The position numbers were made by a program, and so were the translations under genes. 64,000 nt of DNA. Origin: Ohtaekwangia koreensis (lineage in GTDB: Bacteria; Bacteroidota; Bacteroidia; Cytophagales; Cyclobacteriaceae). Position 1 is the stretch's first letter; the number at the start of each line of letters is the position of its first letter. The stretch spans positions 1,212,580 through 1,276,579 of the forward strand of contig NZ_FUZU01000001.1 of assembly GCF_900167975.1 (NCBI RefSeq), in the 5' to 3' direction. Under the pieces are notes generated by a model. It was not told where the DNA came from, made no database searches, and worked only from the letters and a program-made list of their open reading frames with translations. Shown piece after piece: positions 28,821 to 37,015 of this stretch.

Positions 28821-30053
28821 ATGCCTAAACGCAGAGATATAATTAAACGGCTTTCTTCATTGCCGCTACTGGGTGGACTTGCCTTGAGCGCATCTCCGAT
28901 TCAATCATTGGCAGGAGCAATGAAGTCGAATCCATTAAAATATAGGGACTATTTCAAAGAGCTCGGTATTCGAACTTTCATTAACGCAGCGGGTACCTAT
29001 ACTTCTATGACCGGATCATTAATGGCAGAAGAGGTAGTGGAAGCTATACAATATGCATCCAAGGAATATGTGCTATTGGACGAACTACAAGACAGGGTAG
29101 GAGAACGTATTGCAGCATTGGTACATTGCGAAGCCGCCACAATTACTTCCGGAGCAGCCTCTGCTATTACACTTGCAACGGCTGGTATATTAAGCGGAAT
29201 GGACGAGAAGAAAGCGGCTATGATTCCACACCTTGAAGGCAGTGGCATGAAGAGTGAAGTGATTATGCAAAAAGCGCACGATATAGTATATGCGCATGCC
29301 TTACGAAATTGTGGTGTGAAAGTAATCTTTGTCGAGACACGCGCTGAACTGGAGAAGGCTATTAATGAAAAGACAGCGCTCCTGTTCTTTGTAAACGCAA
29401 ACAATCTGGAAGGAAAAATAAAGGCTGAGGAATTTGTAGAGGTTGCAAAGAAATATAGCATTCCAACGTTGAATGATTGTGCTGCCGATGTACCTCCTGT
29501 TGAAAACCTTTGGAAATATACCCGCATGGGATTTGACTTGGTTTGCTTCTCTGGAGGAAAAGGTATACGTGGCCCACAAAGTGCAGGTCTTCTGTTAGGA
29601 CGAAAAGATATGATCGCAGCGGCACGCCTGAGCGCACCACCACGAGGTAACACCGTGGGGCGTTGCATGAAAGTTAGTAAGGAAGAAATTCTCGGTATGC
29701 TTATAGCCCTCGAATCATATCTTGCGAAAGATCATGATCAGGACTGGAAGTTATGGGAAGGTCAGGTTAGTTTTATCAATGATGCGATAAAGTCTGTTCA
29801 AGGTGTGCAAACAAAGATAGATGTACCCCCCATTGCAAATCATATACCTACATTAAACGTATCCTGGAATATCAAGCAGGTAAAACTTTCCGGAGATGAA
29901 CTAAAGGAAAAGCTCCGTAACGGACATCCGTCAATTGAAGTCGCAGGCGGTGGAGCAAATTCTGTTAGTATCACCACCTGGATGTTGGTACCCGGGCAAG
30001 AACGGATTGTAGCGTCACGTGTTCGTGAAGCGTTGTTAAAAGCTTCTGTCTGA
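28821..30053 (+). CDS. Exported SelA/DgaE-like PLP-dependent enzyme, Tat-like signal
   Basis: A 410-residue fold-type I PLP enzyme of the selenocysteine-synthase-like group, which includes D-glucosaminate-6-phosphate ammonia-lyase. Core motifs are NAAGTYTSMTGSLMAEEVVE, EAATITSGAASAITLATAG, TLNDCAADVPPVENLW (PLP-binding Asp region) and CFSGGKGIRGPQSAGLLLG, where Lys247 is the expected Schiff-base lysine. The N terminus KRRDIIKRLSSLPLLGGLAL has a twin arginine and hydrophobic core, a Tat-like signal. Tat export of a folded PLP enzyme is known for PvdN of Pseudomonas. The gene overlaps the amidohydrolase start by one base (TGATG). An ammonia-lyase on a 2-amino sugar acid or related compound is inferred. 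Confidence 0.87.
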   Translation: MPKRRDIIKRLSSLPLLGGLALSASPIQSLAGAMKSNPLKYRDYFKELGIRTFINAAGTYTSMTGSLMAEEVVEAIQYASKEYVLLDELQDRVGERIAALVHCEAATITSGAASAITLATAGILSGMDEKKAAMIPHLEGSGMKSEVIMQKAHDIVYAHALRNCGVKVIFVETRAELEKAINEKTALLFFVNANNLEGKIKAEEFVEVAKKYSIPTLNDCAADVPPVENLWKYTRMGFDLVCFSGGKGIRGPQSAGLLLGRKDMIAAARLSAPPRGNTVGRCMKVSKEEILGMLIALESYLAKDHDQDWKLWEGQVSFINDAIKSVQGVQTKIDVPPIANHIPTLNVSWNIKQVKLSGDELKEKLRNGHPSIEVAGGGANSVSITTWMLVPGQERIVASRVREALLKASV

Positions 30054-31345
30054 TGTACTTTGAGTATATATGGCGGAGAATTGCTGTGAAGATTAACTAT
30101 ACCTTCTTGCTACTCCTGACGACAATCTTTACCAGTACTCTGTTTGCGCAGGACTATAGCGTGATACTGAAGGGTGGCCATGTAATTGATCCCAAGAATG
30201 CTATAAATGCGAAAGCAGATATAGCAATACGGGGTGATACGATTGCAGCTATAGGAAAGAATCTGGATGGATCACGCGCGAAGCAAGTTATTGACGTTTC
30301 GGGCATGTATATAACTCCGGGATTAATTGATCTTCATTCCCATAACTTTTATGGCACACAACCCGATCATTATCTGAGTGATGGCTTTGAGGCGCTTCCT
30401 CCCGATGGTTTTACATTCCGGTGTGGTATAACAACGGTAGTAGATGCCGGAGGAGCAGGGTGGAAGAACTTTTCTGTTTTTAAAAATCAGACGATACGAC
30501 AATCGAAGACACGCGTGCTTTCCTTTATCAACATTGTCGGTGAGGGAATGCGGGGTGGTCCGTATGAACAGAATATCAATGATATGGATGCACGCATGAC
30601 GGCCCTGGTGGCGCAGCAGCATCGAGAGATTGTTGGCGTCAAAGTCGCGCATTACTCCGGTAATGAATGGGAGCCTATAGATCGTGCAGTAGCTGCAGGG
30701 AAAATAGCACATATACCCGTGATGGTAGATTTCGGAGGACATATTCCACCACTTTCACTGGAAGAACTTTTAATGAAGCATCTGCGGCCAGGCGATATTT
30801 TTACGCACGCATTTGCACGTGTAGCCGGAAGAATTCCAATTATAGATGCACAGGATAAAGTATTTCCCTTTGTAAAAGAAGCGCAGCAACGCGGAATCAT
30901 TTTCGATGTTGGTCATGGTGGCGGTAGCTTTCTTTTTTCACAAGCAGTGCCGGCCATTAAGAACGGTTTCTTTCCGAATACCATCAGCACAGATATTCAT
31001 ACCGGAAGTATGAATGGTGGAATGAAAGATCTGCTAAATGTAATGTCCAAGTTTTTAACGATGGGCATGAATATATACCAGGTTATTCAAAATACCACAT
31101 GGAATCCTGCGCAGGCTATTCGACAAGAACAACTGGGTAATTTATCGGTGGGTGCTGTAGCAGATATAGCCGTATTTACGATTCGTGAAGGGAAATTTGG
31201 CTTTGTAGACTCCGGTGGAAATAAAATGACGGGCACTAAGAAACTTGAGTGTGAATTGACATTACGTGACGGAAAAATCGTCTATGATTTAAATGGAATT
31301 TCAAGACCAGCTGCAACGGATCAACAGTCAGCATTTAAAAATTAA
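30053..31345 (+). CDS. Exported amidohydrolase/deacetylase (EF_0837/COG3964-like)
   Basis: 430 residues in the long form. A GTG at 30086 gives a tidier Sec signal (KINYTFLLLLTTIFTSTLFA), while the ATG at 30053 overlaps the upstream stop. The metallo-dependent hydrolase set is complete: HSH at 95-97 (LIDLHSHNF), the candidate carbamylated Lys197 (VGVKVAH), His230 (DFGGH), His252 (IFTHAF) and Asp314 (STDIHTG). Family members remove acetyl groups from N- or O-acetylated small acids. A SelA-like PLP enzyme next to this hydrolase is a recurrent pairing that I recall from Firmicutes. It is likely periplasmic and acts before the PLP enzyme. Confidence 0.88.
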   Translation: MYFEYIWRRIAVKINYTFLLLLTTIFTSTLFAQDYSVILKGGHVIDPKNAINAKADIAIRGDTIAAIGKNLDGSRAKQVIDVSGMYITPGLIDLHSHNFYGTQPDHYLSDGFEALPPDGFTFRCGITTVVDAGGAGWKNFSVFKNQTIRQSKTRVLSFINIVGEGMRGGPYEQNINDMDARMTALVAQQHREIVGVKVAHYSGNEWEPIDRAVAAGKIAHIPVMVDFGGHIPPLSLEELLMKHLRPGDIFTHAFARVAGRIPIIDAQDKVFPFVKEAQQRGIIFDVGHGGGSFLFSQAVPAIKNGFFPNTISTDIHTGSMNGGMKDLLNVMSKFLTMGMNIYQVIQNTTWNPAQAIRQEQLGNLSVGAVADIAVFTIREGKFGFVDSGGNKMTGTKKLECELTLRDGKIVYDLNGISRPAATDQQSAFKN

Positions 31346-31402
31346 TAGTAGCCCGCTATATTAATCACTCTTCAATCATTGCCCATGTATAGAGCTATAA
31401 TC

Positions 31403-32323
31403 ATGAGAAAAGGAATTCTATTCCTTGCACTAATCGTATCGTACTTCAACAATCTGTCCGCGCAAACTATGCCAAAGGACGATCTGTTGTTCCTGACTTC
31501 TGAATGGAAAGGTGAACGCTTCGCGGATGGTAGACCCAGGATTCCGGACGAACTTATAGAGCGAGCCAGGAACATCACGATTGAGGAAGTATGGCTCGTT
31601 CTGAGAAATGAAGGGTATCACTGCCAGTTTGAAGGAGACTGGAAAGTTGTTCGGCATGGAGCTGTTATGGCAGGACGTGCATTGACGGCTATGTATATAC
31701 CCAGTCGCCCGGATGTAGAGAAGAATATAAAAGAACGTGGTAAAAAAGAAGGTCGCATTGGCAACACAAATGCATGGCCGATTGATAAGTTGGTTAAGGG
31801 CGATATATATGTAGCAGATTGTTTTGGAAAAACAGAAGGCGGTACACTCATTGGTGATAATCTGGCAAGTTCCATTTATGCGAAATCAGGAAACGGAGTT
31901 ATATTCAATAGTGCTGCACGCGACCTTGAAGGTATATCTGCTATAACAGGTTTCAATGCCTGGGTGCGTGAATGGGATCCTTCCTATCTTGAAAATGTAG
32001 TATTGATTGGACTAAATACACCGATCCGTATAGGCAAAGCTGTAGTGTTACCGGGGGATCTCGTTTTGGCAAAAGAAGAAGGTGTGATTTTTATTCCAGC
32101 ACACCTGGCACAGAAGGTAATTATAACTGCGGAGTTTTTGTCTTTACGCGACAAGTTTGCCTTTGCGATGCTTCGGGAAGGACGCTTTACCCCCGGGGAA
32201 ATTGATAACCAATGGACTGATAAAATCAAGGAATCATTTCTGCAATGGATTGATAAAAATCCAGGTACACTTCCCATGAAGCGCACAGAGCTTGATGAAT
32301 TCATGAAAAACAGAACGTGGTAA
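31403..32323 (+). CDS. Exported RraA-family protein (HMG/OMG aldolase-like)
   Basis: About 306 residues from the ATG at 31403, which leaves a clean Sec signal (MRKGILFLALIVSYFNNLSA); an in-frame ATG at 31379 adds eight residues. The RraA-like core shows LIGDNLASSIYAKSGNGVIF, then SAARDLEG, where the Arg-Asp pair (181-182 of the long form) matches the substrate and metal ligands of 4-hydroxy-4-methyl-2-oxoglutarate aldolases. Those enzymes release pyruvate or decarboxylate oxaloacetate. It is longer than usual, with an N-terminal helical extension. It follows the amidohydrolase, fits as a late step on an oxo-acid, and is predicted to be periplasmic. Confidence 0.83.
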   Translation: MRKGILFLALIVSYFNNLSAQTMPKDDLLFLTSEWKGERFADGRPRIPDELIERARNITIEEVWLVLRNEGYHCQFEGDWKVVRHGAVMAGRALTAMYIPSRPDVEKNIKERGKKEGRIGNTNAWPIDKLVKGDIYVADCFGKTEGGTLIGDNLASSIYAKSGNGVIFNSAARDLEGISAITGFNAWVREWDPSYLENVVLIGLNTPIRIGKAVVLPGDLVLAKEEGVIFIPAHLAQKVIITAEFLSLRDKFAFAMLREGRFTPGEIDNQWTDKIKESFLQWIDKNPGTLPMKRTELDEFMKNRTW

Positions 32324-32365
32324 GATGCTATATATTTTATGTTGTAAATATTAAACTTTCGTGGA

Positions 32366-33472
32366 ATGCTGACACTCTTAAAGGTATATAGGTATAAAAT
32401 CCTGTTTGCAATCTCTATACTTTGTTTTCTACTGGCAACGGTAATGCTGCTGGTTGACATGGATCAGGATTCAGGTATCTTATTCGTTGCTGCTATTGTC
32501 ATGCTTGCCCTCGGTTTTCGGGGCTATGCTGTATTGAGAGGTTATACCTATACCATGATGATTATAGCTGCCGTGATGGCTGCTATGTACTCTCCTCAGT
32601 ACTTCATTACCATAGGTAGTTTTAAGCTTGATCGGCTGATCACTCCATTGCTGCAGATCATCATGTTCGGGATGGGTACTGCCATGAGTGCCAGCGATTT
32701 TGTAGGTGTAATTAAAATGCCAAAAGGTGTAATCGTGGGTACGCTAAATCACTTTACGATTATGCCATTGCTGGGATTCGCGTTGGCAAATATATTTCAT
32801 TTTCCTCCGGAGATTGCCGCGGGTGTAATTTTGATCGGGTGTTCGCCATGCGGCATGGCTTCTAATGTTATCTCATACCTGGCGCGGGCTAACCTCGCGC
32901 TTTCTATCACACTCACAACGGTCTCTACATTTCTGGCGCCAGTACTGACTCCGTTGTTAATGAAATTACTCGCGGGTCAATTCATTGAGATTAATGTCTT
33001 GAAGATGGTTTGGGACATTACGAAAATAGTAATACTTCCTGTTGGAGCAGGATTGATTTTCAATCACGTACTGAAGGGTAAAGCGAAATGGCTTGATAAC
33101 GCCATGCCATTGCTCTCTATGGCTGGAATCGGATTTATTATTTTGATCATTACCGCTGCTGGCCGCGATAGTTTACTTGAGATCGGACTTGCATTGATAG
33201 CAGCATCCCCTATTCACAATACGTGTGGATATTTTTTAGGGTACTGGTCAGCGCGATTATTCAGAATGGAAGAGCAGGATTGTCGCACGATTGCCATTGA
33301 AGTAGGCATGCAAAATGGAGGGCTTGCTTCCGGTATAGCAAAGGAGATGGGAAAGATCGCAACCGTAGGACTGGCGCCTGCTATATTTGGTCCGTTGATG
33401 AATATCACCGGATCAATGTTGGCTACATGGTGGCGAGGTCGTGCAATAACGCAAGATAAAGACAACGTTTAA
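32366..33472 (+). CDS. Bile acid:sodium symporter (BASS) family transporter
   Basis: A 368-residue inner-membrane protein with about ten hydrophobic helices. Family signatures are LQIIMFGMGTAMSASDFVGV, FTIMPLLGFALA, VILIGCSPCGMASNVISYLA (the Na-site crossover region) and ALSITLTTVSTFLAPVLTPL. The C-terminal EVGMQNGGLASGIAKEM is also conserved. Bacterial BASS proteins carry organic acids, including 2-oxo acids such as ketopantoate (PanS) and, in plants, pyruvate (BASS2). As last gene of a cluster of exported enzymes, it would bring the product into the cytoplasm. Two extra hydrophobic helices precede the BASS core. Confidence 0.9.
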   Translation: MLTLLKVYRYKILFAISILCFLLATVMLLVDMDQDSGILFVAAIVMLALGFRGYAVLRGYTYTMMIIAAVMAAMYSPQYFITIGSFKLDRLITPLLQIIMFGMGTAMSASDFVGVIKMPKGVIVGTLNHFTIMPLLGFALANIFHFPPEIAAGVILIGCSPCGMASNVISYLARANLALSITLTTVSTFLAPVLTPLLMKLLAGQFIEINVLKMVWDITKIVILPVGAGLIFNHVLKGKAKWLDNAMPLLSMAGIGFIILIITAAGRDSLLEIGLALIAASPIHNTCGYFLGYWSARLFRMEEQDCRTIAIEVGMQNGGLASGIAKEMGKIATVGLAPAIFGPLMNITGSMLATWWRGRAITQDKDNV

Positions 33473-33473
33473 T

Positions 33474-33520
33474 GTATACAGATCACGCGAATGCCGCGGT
33501 ATGTTGCGTGATCTGTATAC
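33474..33520. terminator. 15-bp perfect inverted repeat between convergent genes
   Basis: GTATACAGATCACGC (33474-33488) and its exact complement (33506-33520) flank a 17-nt spacer. It starts one base after the transporter stop and ends 13 nt before the GH3 stop. A T-rich stretch follows on the plus strand but not immediately. A bidirectional terminator is most likely; a mobile-element relic or binding site is possible. Confidence 0.6.
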
Positions 33521-33533
33521 TAAATTTATTACT

Positions 33534-35699
33534 TTATTTTTTAATAGTGAAGCTATAGGTTATTTTCTCATCCTGTGAGTTTCCCCCGGCAAATACAGTA
33601 TATTTTCCAGGTACAATTTCCCATGCACTCTTTTTGAGATTCCACTTCTGAAGATCGGATACCGGTATATGAAGCGTGACCTCTTGCTGTTCGCCTTTTA
33701 AGACATGTACTCTTTTGAATTGCTTCATTTCTTTTAAAGGCACCCGGTCACCGGAAGGATAGCGGATATAGGCCTGTACCACTTCATCGCCATCAGCGTC
33801 ACCTATATTTTTAACAGCGATCGTAAAATCTATAGTATCTTTTGATTTATAGGATTGAAGAGGTTTTTGTTTCCATGTATATGCAAATTGGGTATAGCTC
33901 AATCCAAATCCAAACGGGTATTGTACGCTGCCATTAAAGTATCGGTAGGTACGTCCTTTGGTAGCATAGTCGTCATACGAAGGGAGATCGTTGAACGATT
34001 TGTAGAACGTTACCGGTAGTCTTCCGGAAGGAGATACTTTTCCGAAGAGTATATCTGCCAGTGCGTTTCCGCCTTGCTCTCCCGGGTACCATGCTAATAC
34101 AATGGCATCTGCATAGGGCTCTATAGCCGCGATGTTTACAGCACTTCCCGCAGTGACTACAGCGATAATAGGTTTCTTATGTTTTTTACGAAGTGCTTTT
34201 AAATATGCAATGTGACTCGCGGGTATATTTAGATCCACTTTATCTCCACCATTTGCAGCCAGAAATGCATCTCCTTCTTCACCTTCCAATACAGGTGTTA
34301 AGCCTACCACTGCGATTGTAACATCACTGTTTTCAGAAGCCCATAAACCACCAAAGTGTACCGAGTCCACATCGTTACAACCCAGGTCATACTGTACAAC
34401 CGTAGCGGGGCCTGCAGCTTTTGTAATGCCTTCCACGAAAGTGACTACATCTGAAGATACACCATGATAGTTTCCCAAGAGTGCATCGAGCGATGCGGCA
34501 TTTGCACCGGCTACCAGAATGCTGCCATATAGCTCAGGTTTCAGAGGGAGAATGCCCTTGTCATTTTTAAGCAGCACCATACTTTGTTGCGCTGCCTTAC
34601 GAGCTTGTTCTATATTATTTTGACTATGAATATTTTCTTTTCCAAGGGAAGTATAGGGAACTAGTTTCTGATCGTCATAGAAGCCAAGTTTGAATTGTGT
34701 TCGCATAGACGGGATCAATGCGTTATCGATATCTTTCTCAGTAATCAATTTTTGATTTATCGCTCCCATTAAATCATCCTGTAGCATATTAGAGCAGTCC
34801 AGATTCACACCTGCTTTTATTGCAGCAGCTGCTACATGAACAGCATCCGGCATTACTTTGTGGCGAAGCCATATATCTTCCAATGCCCAGCAATCTGTTA
34901 CTACATGTCCTTTGAATTTCCATTCATCGCGAAGTATCGTGCGAAGCAATGTATTGCCCGTGCAGCAGGGTTCATCATTCAAGCGGTTATACCCGCACAT
35001 AACAGACTCGACCCCTATATTTACCAGTTCATGAAAAGCATATAGGTATGTTTCGCGAAGATCTTTTTCATCCACAACAGCATTAAATGTATGACGATTC
35101 GCTTCCGGCCCGCTGTGTGCAGCAAAATGTTTAGCACATGCAGAAGTCTTAAGATAGTGTGGATCGTTGCCTTGTAATCCTCTTACAAAAGCCTTTCCCA
35201 TTCTTGCAGTCAGATATGGATCTTCACCGTAAGTTTCCTGACCACGGCCCCAGCGTGGATCACGGAATATATTTATGTTCGGAGACCAGAATGTTAATCC
35301 CATATATTGAATTCTCCGATCGAGCTTAACGGCAAGATTATATTTAGCACGAGCCTCAGTAGAAATCACATCTGCTATACTATGCTGCAAGTCGTCATTG
35401 AATGTTGCCGCCAGTGCTATAGCCTGAGGAAAAACGGTTGCTTCGCCCGCCCGTGCTACACCGTGCAATGCTTCATTCCACCAGTTATATACTGGTATAC
35501 CCAGGCGCGGAACGCCTTTGCTATTGAAGCCGAGGAGTTGAATTTTTTCTTCAAGCGTAAGTTGTTTCAATAAATCATTTATGCGTTCATCCGTAGGGAG
35601 ACGGGCATCCTGATAAGGTTTCGTATTGGTTTGAGCCGAAACTGTCAGGGGGATCAAAAAGATAAATAGAAGCGTGTTTATAAAATAAAGCGTCCTCAT
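33534..35699 (-). CDS. Exported glycoside hydrolase family 3 beta-glycosidase
   Basis: About 721 residues from the ATG at 35699, which gives a normal signal peptide (MRTLYFINTLLFIFLIPLTV...); an ATG eight codons upstream is possible. GH3 TIM-barrel segments are NWWNEALHGVARAG, SPNINIFRDPRWGRGQETYG, AKHFAAHSGPE and GHVVTDCWALEDIW, whose Asp (269 of the short form) is the expected nucleophile. The second domain shows LLKNDKGILPL and a C-terminal FN3-like domain ends the protein (VQAYIRYPSGDRVPLKEMKQ). Family members remove terminal beta-glucose, xylose or similar residues. It is convergent with the catabolic cluster, beyond an inverted repeat, so it is a separate unit. Confidence 0.93.
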   Translation of the reverse strand: MRTLYFINTLLFIFLIPLTVSAQTNTKPYQDARLPTDERINDLLKQLTLEEKIQLLGFNSKGVPRLGIPVYNWWNEALHGVARAGEATVFPQAIALAATFNDDLQHSIADVISTEARAKYNLAVKLDRRIQYMGLTFWSPNINIFRDPRWGRGQETYGEDPYLTARMGKAFVRGLQGNDPHYLKTSACAKHFAAHSGPEANRHTFNAVVDEKDLRETYLYAFHELVNIGVESVMCGYNRLNDEPCCTGNTLLRTILRDEWKFKGHVVTDCWALEDIWLRHKVMPDAVHVAAAAIKAGVNLDCSNMLQDDLMGAINQKLITEKDIDNALIPSMRTQFKLGFYDDQKLVPYTSLGKENIHSQNNIEQARKAAQQSMVLLKNDKGILPLKPELYGSILVAGANAASLDALLGNYHGVSSDVVTFVEGITKAAGPATVVQYDLGCNDVDSVHFGGLWASENSDVTIAVVGLTPVLEGEEGDAFLAANGGDKVDLNIPASHIAYLKALRKKHKKPIIAVVTAGSAVNIAAIEPYADAIVLAWYPGEQGGNALADILFGKVSPSGRLPVTFYKSFNDLPSYDDYATKGRTYRYFNGSVQYPFGFGLSYTQFAYTWKQKPLQSYKSKDTIDFTIAVKNIGDADGDEVVQAYIRYPSGDRVPLKEMKQFKRVHVLKGEQQEVTLHIPVSDLQKWNLKKSAWEIVPGKYTVFAGGNSQDEKITYSFTIKK

Positions 35700-35944
35700 G
35701 GAAACTGGTTTAATGATTTTCAAGGCTCAAATATTGGCAGTAAATCATTTCAATTGGTCATACGAATGGAATAATTTTTTATTCAAATGTTTCTCTGATT
35801 ATAAATGGATTTTTAAGAGTAGATTGCCTGCATTATGTCGTTTAAAAGGTTCCGGGGTAAAGAGCAGATTTCGGACAGAAGGTTAGGCCGTATGGACGTA
35901 CCGTTTTTCTTGGTTAAATTATAGATCGATAGATTAGAAAGTAG

Positions 35945-36952
35945 ATGAGTTACAGTAATTATTCTGCCGAGGATTTCGCATTGGACGATGAATTTCAAAA
36001 ATGGGTATTGGATACCGATGAACAGACGAATGAGTTCTGGAATCAATGGATCGCGAACAATCCGCATAAGATAAAAGAAATCAACGAAGCACGGGAACTT
36101 GTAAAGCTCGCAGGCTTGTCTCCGGATCGCGAGGCTACTGCTGCCTTTCTCGATGTATGGGAGAAAGTTAAGAATCATGCAGAGCAGGAGCAAGTTCAAA
36201 TACAACAATCTAAACCAGCACTAGGAAAGTATATAGCATGGGCGGCTGCATTTGCTGCTGTTGCGCTTGCTGCAGTATATCTATTCAGATCTTCGCCTCA
36301 GCAAAATGTAGAGTATCAAACGGCATACGGTGAGGTAAAGGAATTTATACTTGCCGATGGTTCACATGTTACCTTGAACGCTAATTCAAAGTTATCATGT
36401 ATAGGAGACTGGGACGAAGCGAGAGAAGTTATACTCGAGGGCGAAGCTTTTTTTGACGTTGTTCACACGCAGGATGACAAGGGATTTGTAGTGAAGACCG
36501 CTGAACACATAGCAGTTCAGGTACTGGGCACAGAGTTTAATATAAATACGCGCAACAATAGTTTTTCTGTTTATCTGCAATCCGGTAAGATAGAACTGAA
36601 CGCTGCTTCTCAAACAATGACATTAAAGCCTGGTGACTTTGCAGAATTTGATAGAGTACATCAGAAGATTAACATTACAGATGCTGAAAATACAATTGAG
36701 AATGAACTTGCCTGGAAGAATAATTTCTTCATTTACAACGATGCTCCTCTTTCTAAAATTGTTGAAGATATTGAAGATAACTTCGGGATGGAAGTTCTTG
36801 TCGCTGATTCTTCTTTGAATGACAAACGAGTGACCGTGAAAGTTTCCCGGAAAGAAGTTAACGTTCTTTTGCAGGTACTTGCGCAGACCTTGGAGATTCA
36901 GATTGAACAAAATAAAAACCAAATCTTCATAAGTCCCTATCGCAAGGATTGA
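35945..36952 (+). CDS. FecR-family regulator lacking an adjacent sigma gene
   Basis: A 335-residue protein with cytoplasmic head (1-95), a membrane helix at about 98-116 (YIAWAAAFAAVALAAVYLF), FecR domain (GEVKEFILADGSHVTLNANS, EVILEGEAFFDVV, VLGTEFNINTR) and DUF4974-like tail (NDAPLSKIVEDIEDNFGMEV). It directly precedes SusC, but the 245 nt between GH3 and this gene hold no sigma factor. It must use a sigma factor encoded elsewhere, perhaps one of the two in this window, or have lost its partner. Confidence 0.92.
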   Translation: MSYSNYSAEDFALDDEFQKWVLDTDEQTNEFWNQWIANNPHKIKEINEARELVKLAGLSPDREATAAFLDVWEKVKNHAEQEQVQIQQSKPALGKYIAWAAAFAAVALAAVYLFRSSPQQNVEYQTAYGEVKEFILADGSHVTLNANSKLSCIGDWDEAREVILEGEAFFDVVHTQDDKGFVVKTAEHIAVQVLGTEFNINTRNNSFSVYLQSGKIELNAASQTMTLKPGDFAEFDRVHQKINITDAENTIENELAWKNNFFIYNDAPLSKIVEDIEDNFGMEVLVADSSLNDKRVTVKVSRKEVNVLLQVLAQTLEIQIEQNKNQIFISPYRKD

Positions 36953-37015
36953 CTATCTTTGATTTACAGGTTTTCTCTATCCAAACCGCCAAACCTATAG
37001 TTGAGACCTCATCCA

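Noticed and set aside
28997-29668. 223-codon minus-strand frame inside the PLP enzyme gene
   Set aside because: It is antisense to a well-conserved enzyme core and its composition (Ser/Ala/Phe rich) is typical of a mirror frame.
35698-35886. 62-codon frame between GH3 and FecR, considered as a remnant of the missing sigma factor
   Set aside because: The translation shows no sigma region 2 or 4 resemblance and it overlaps the GH3 start.
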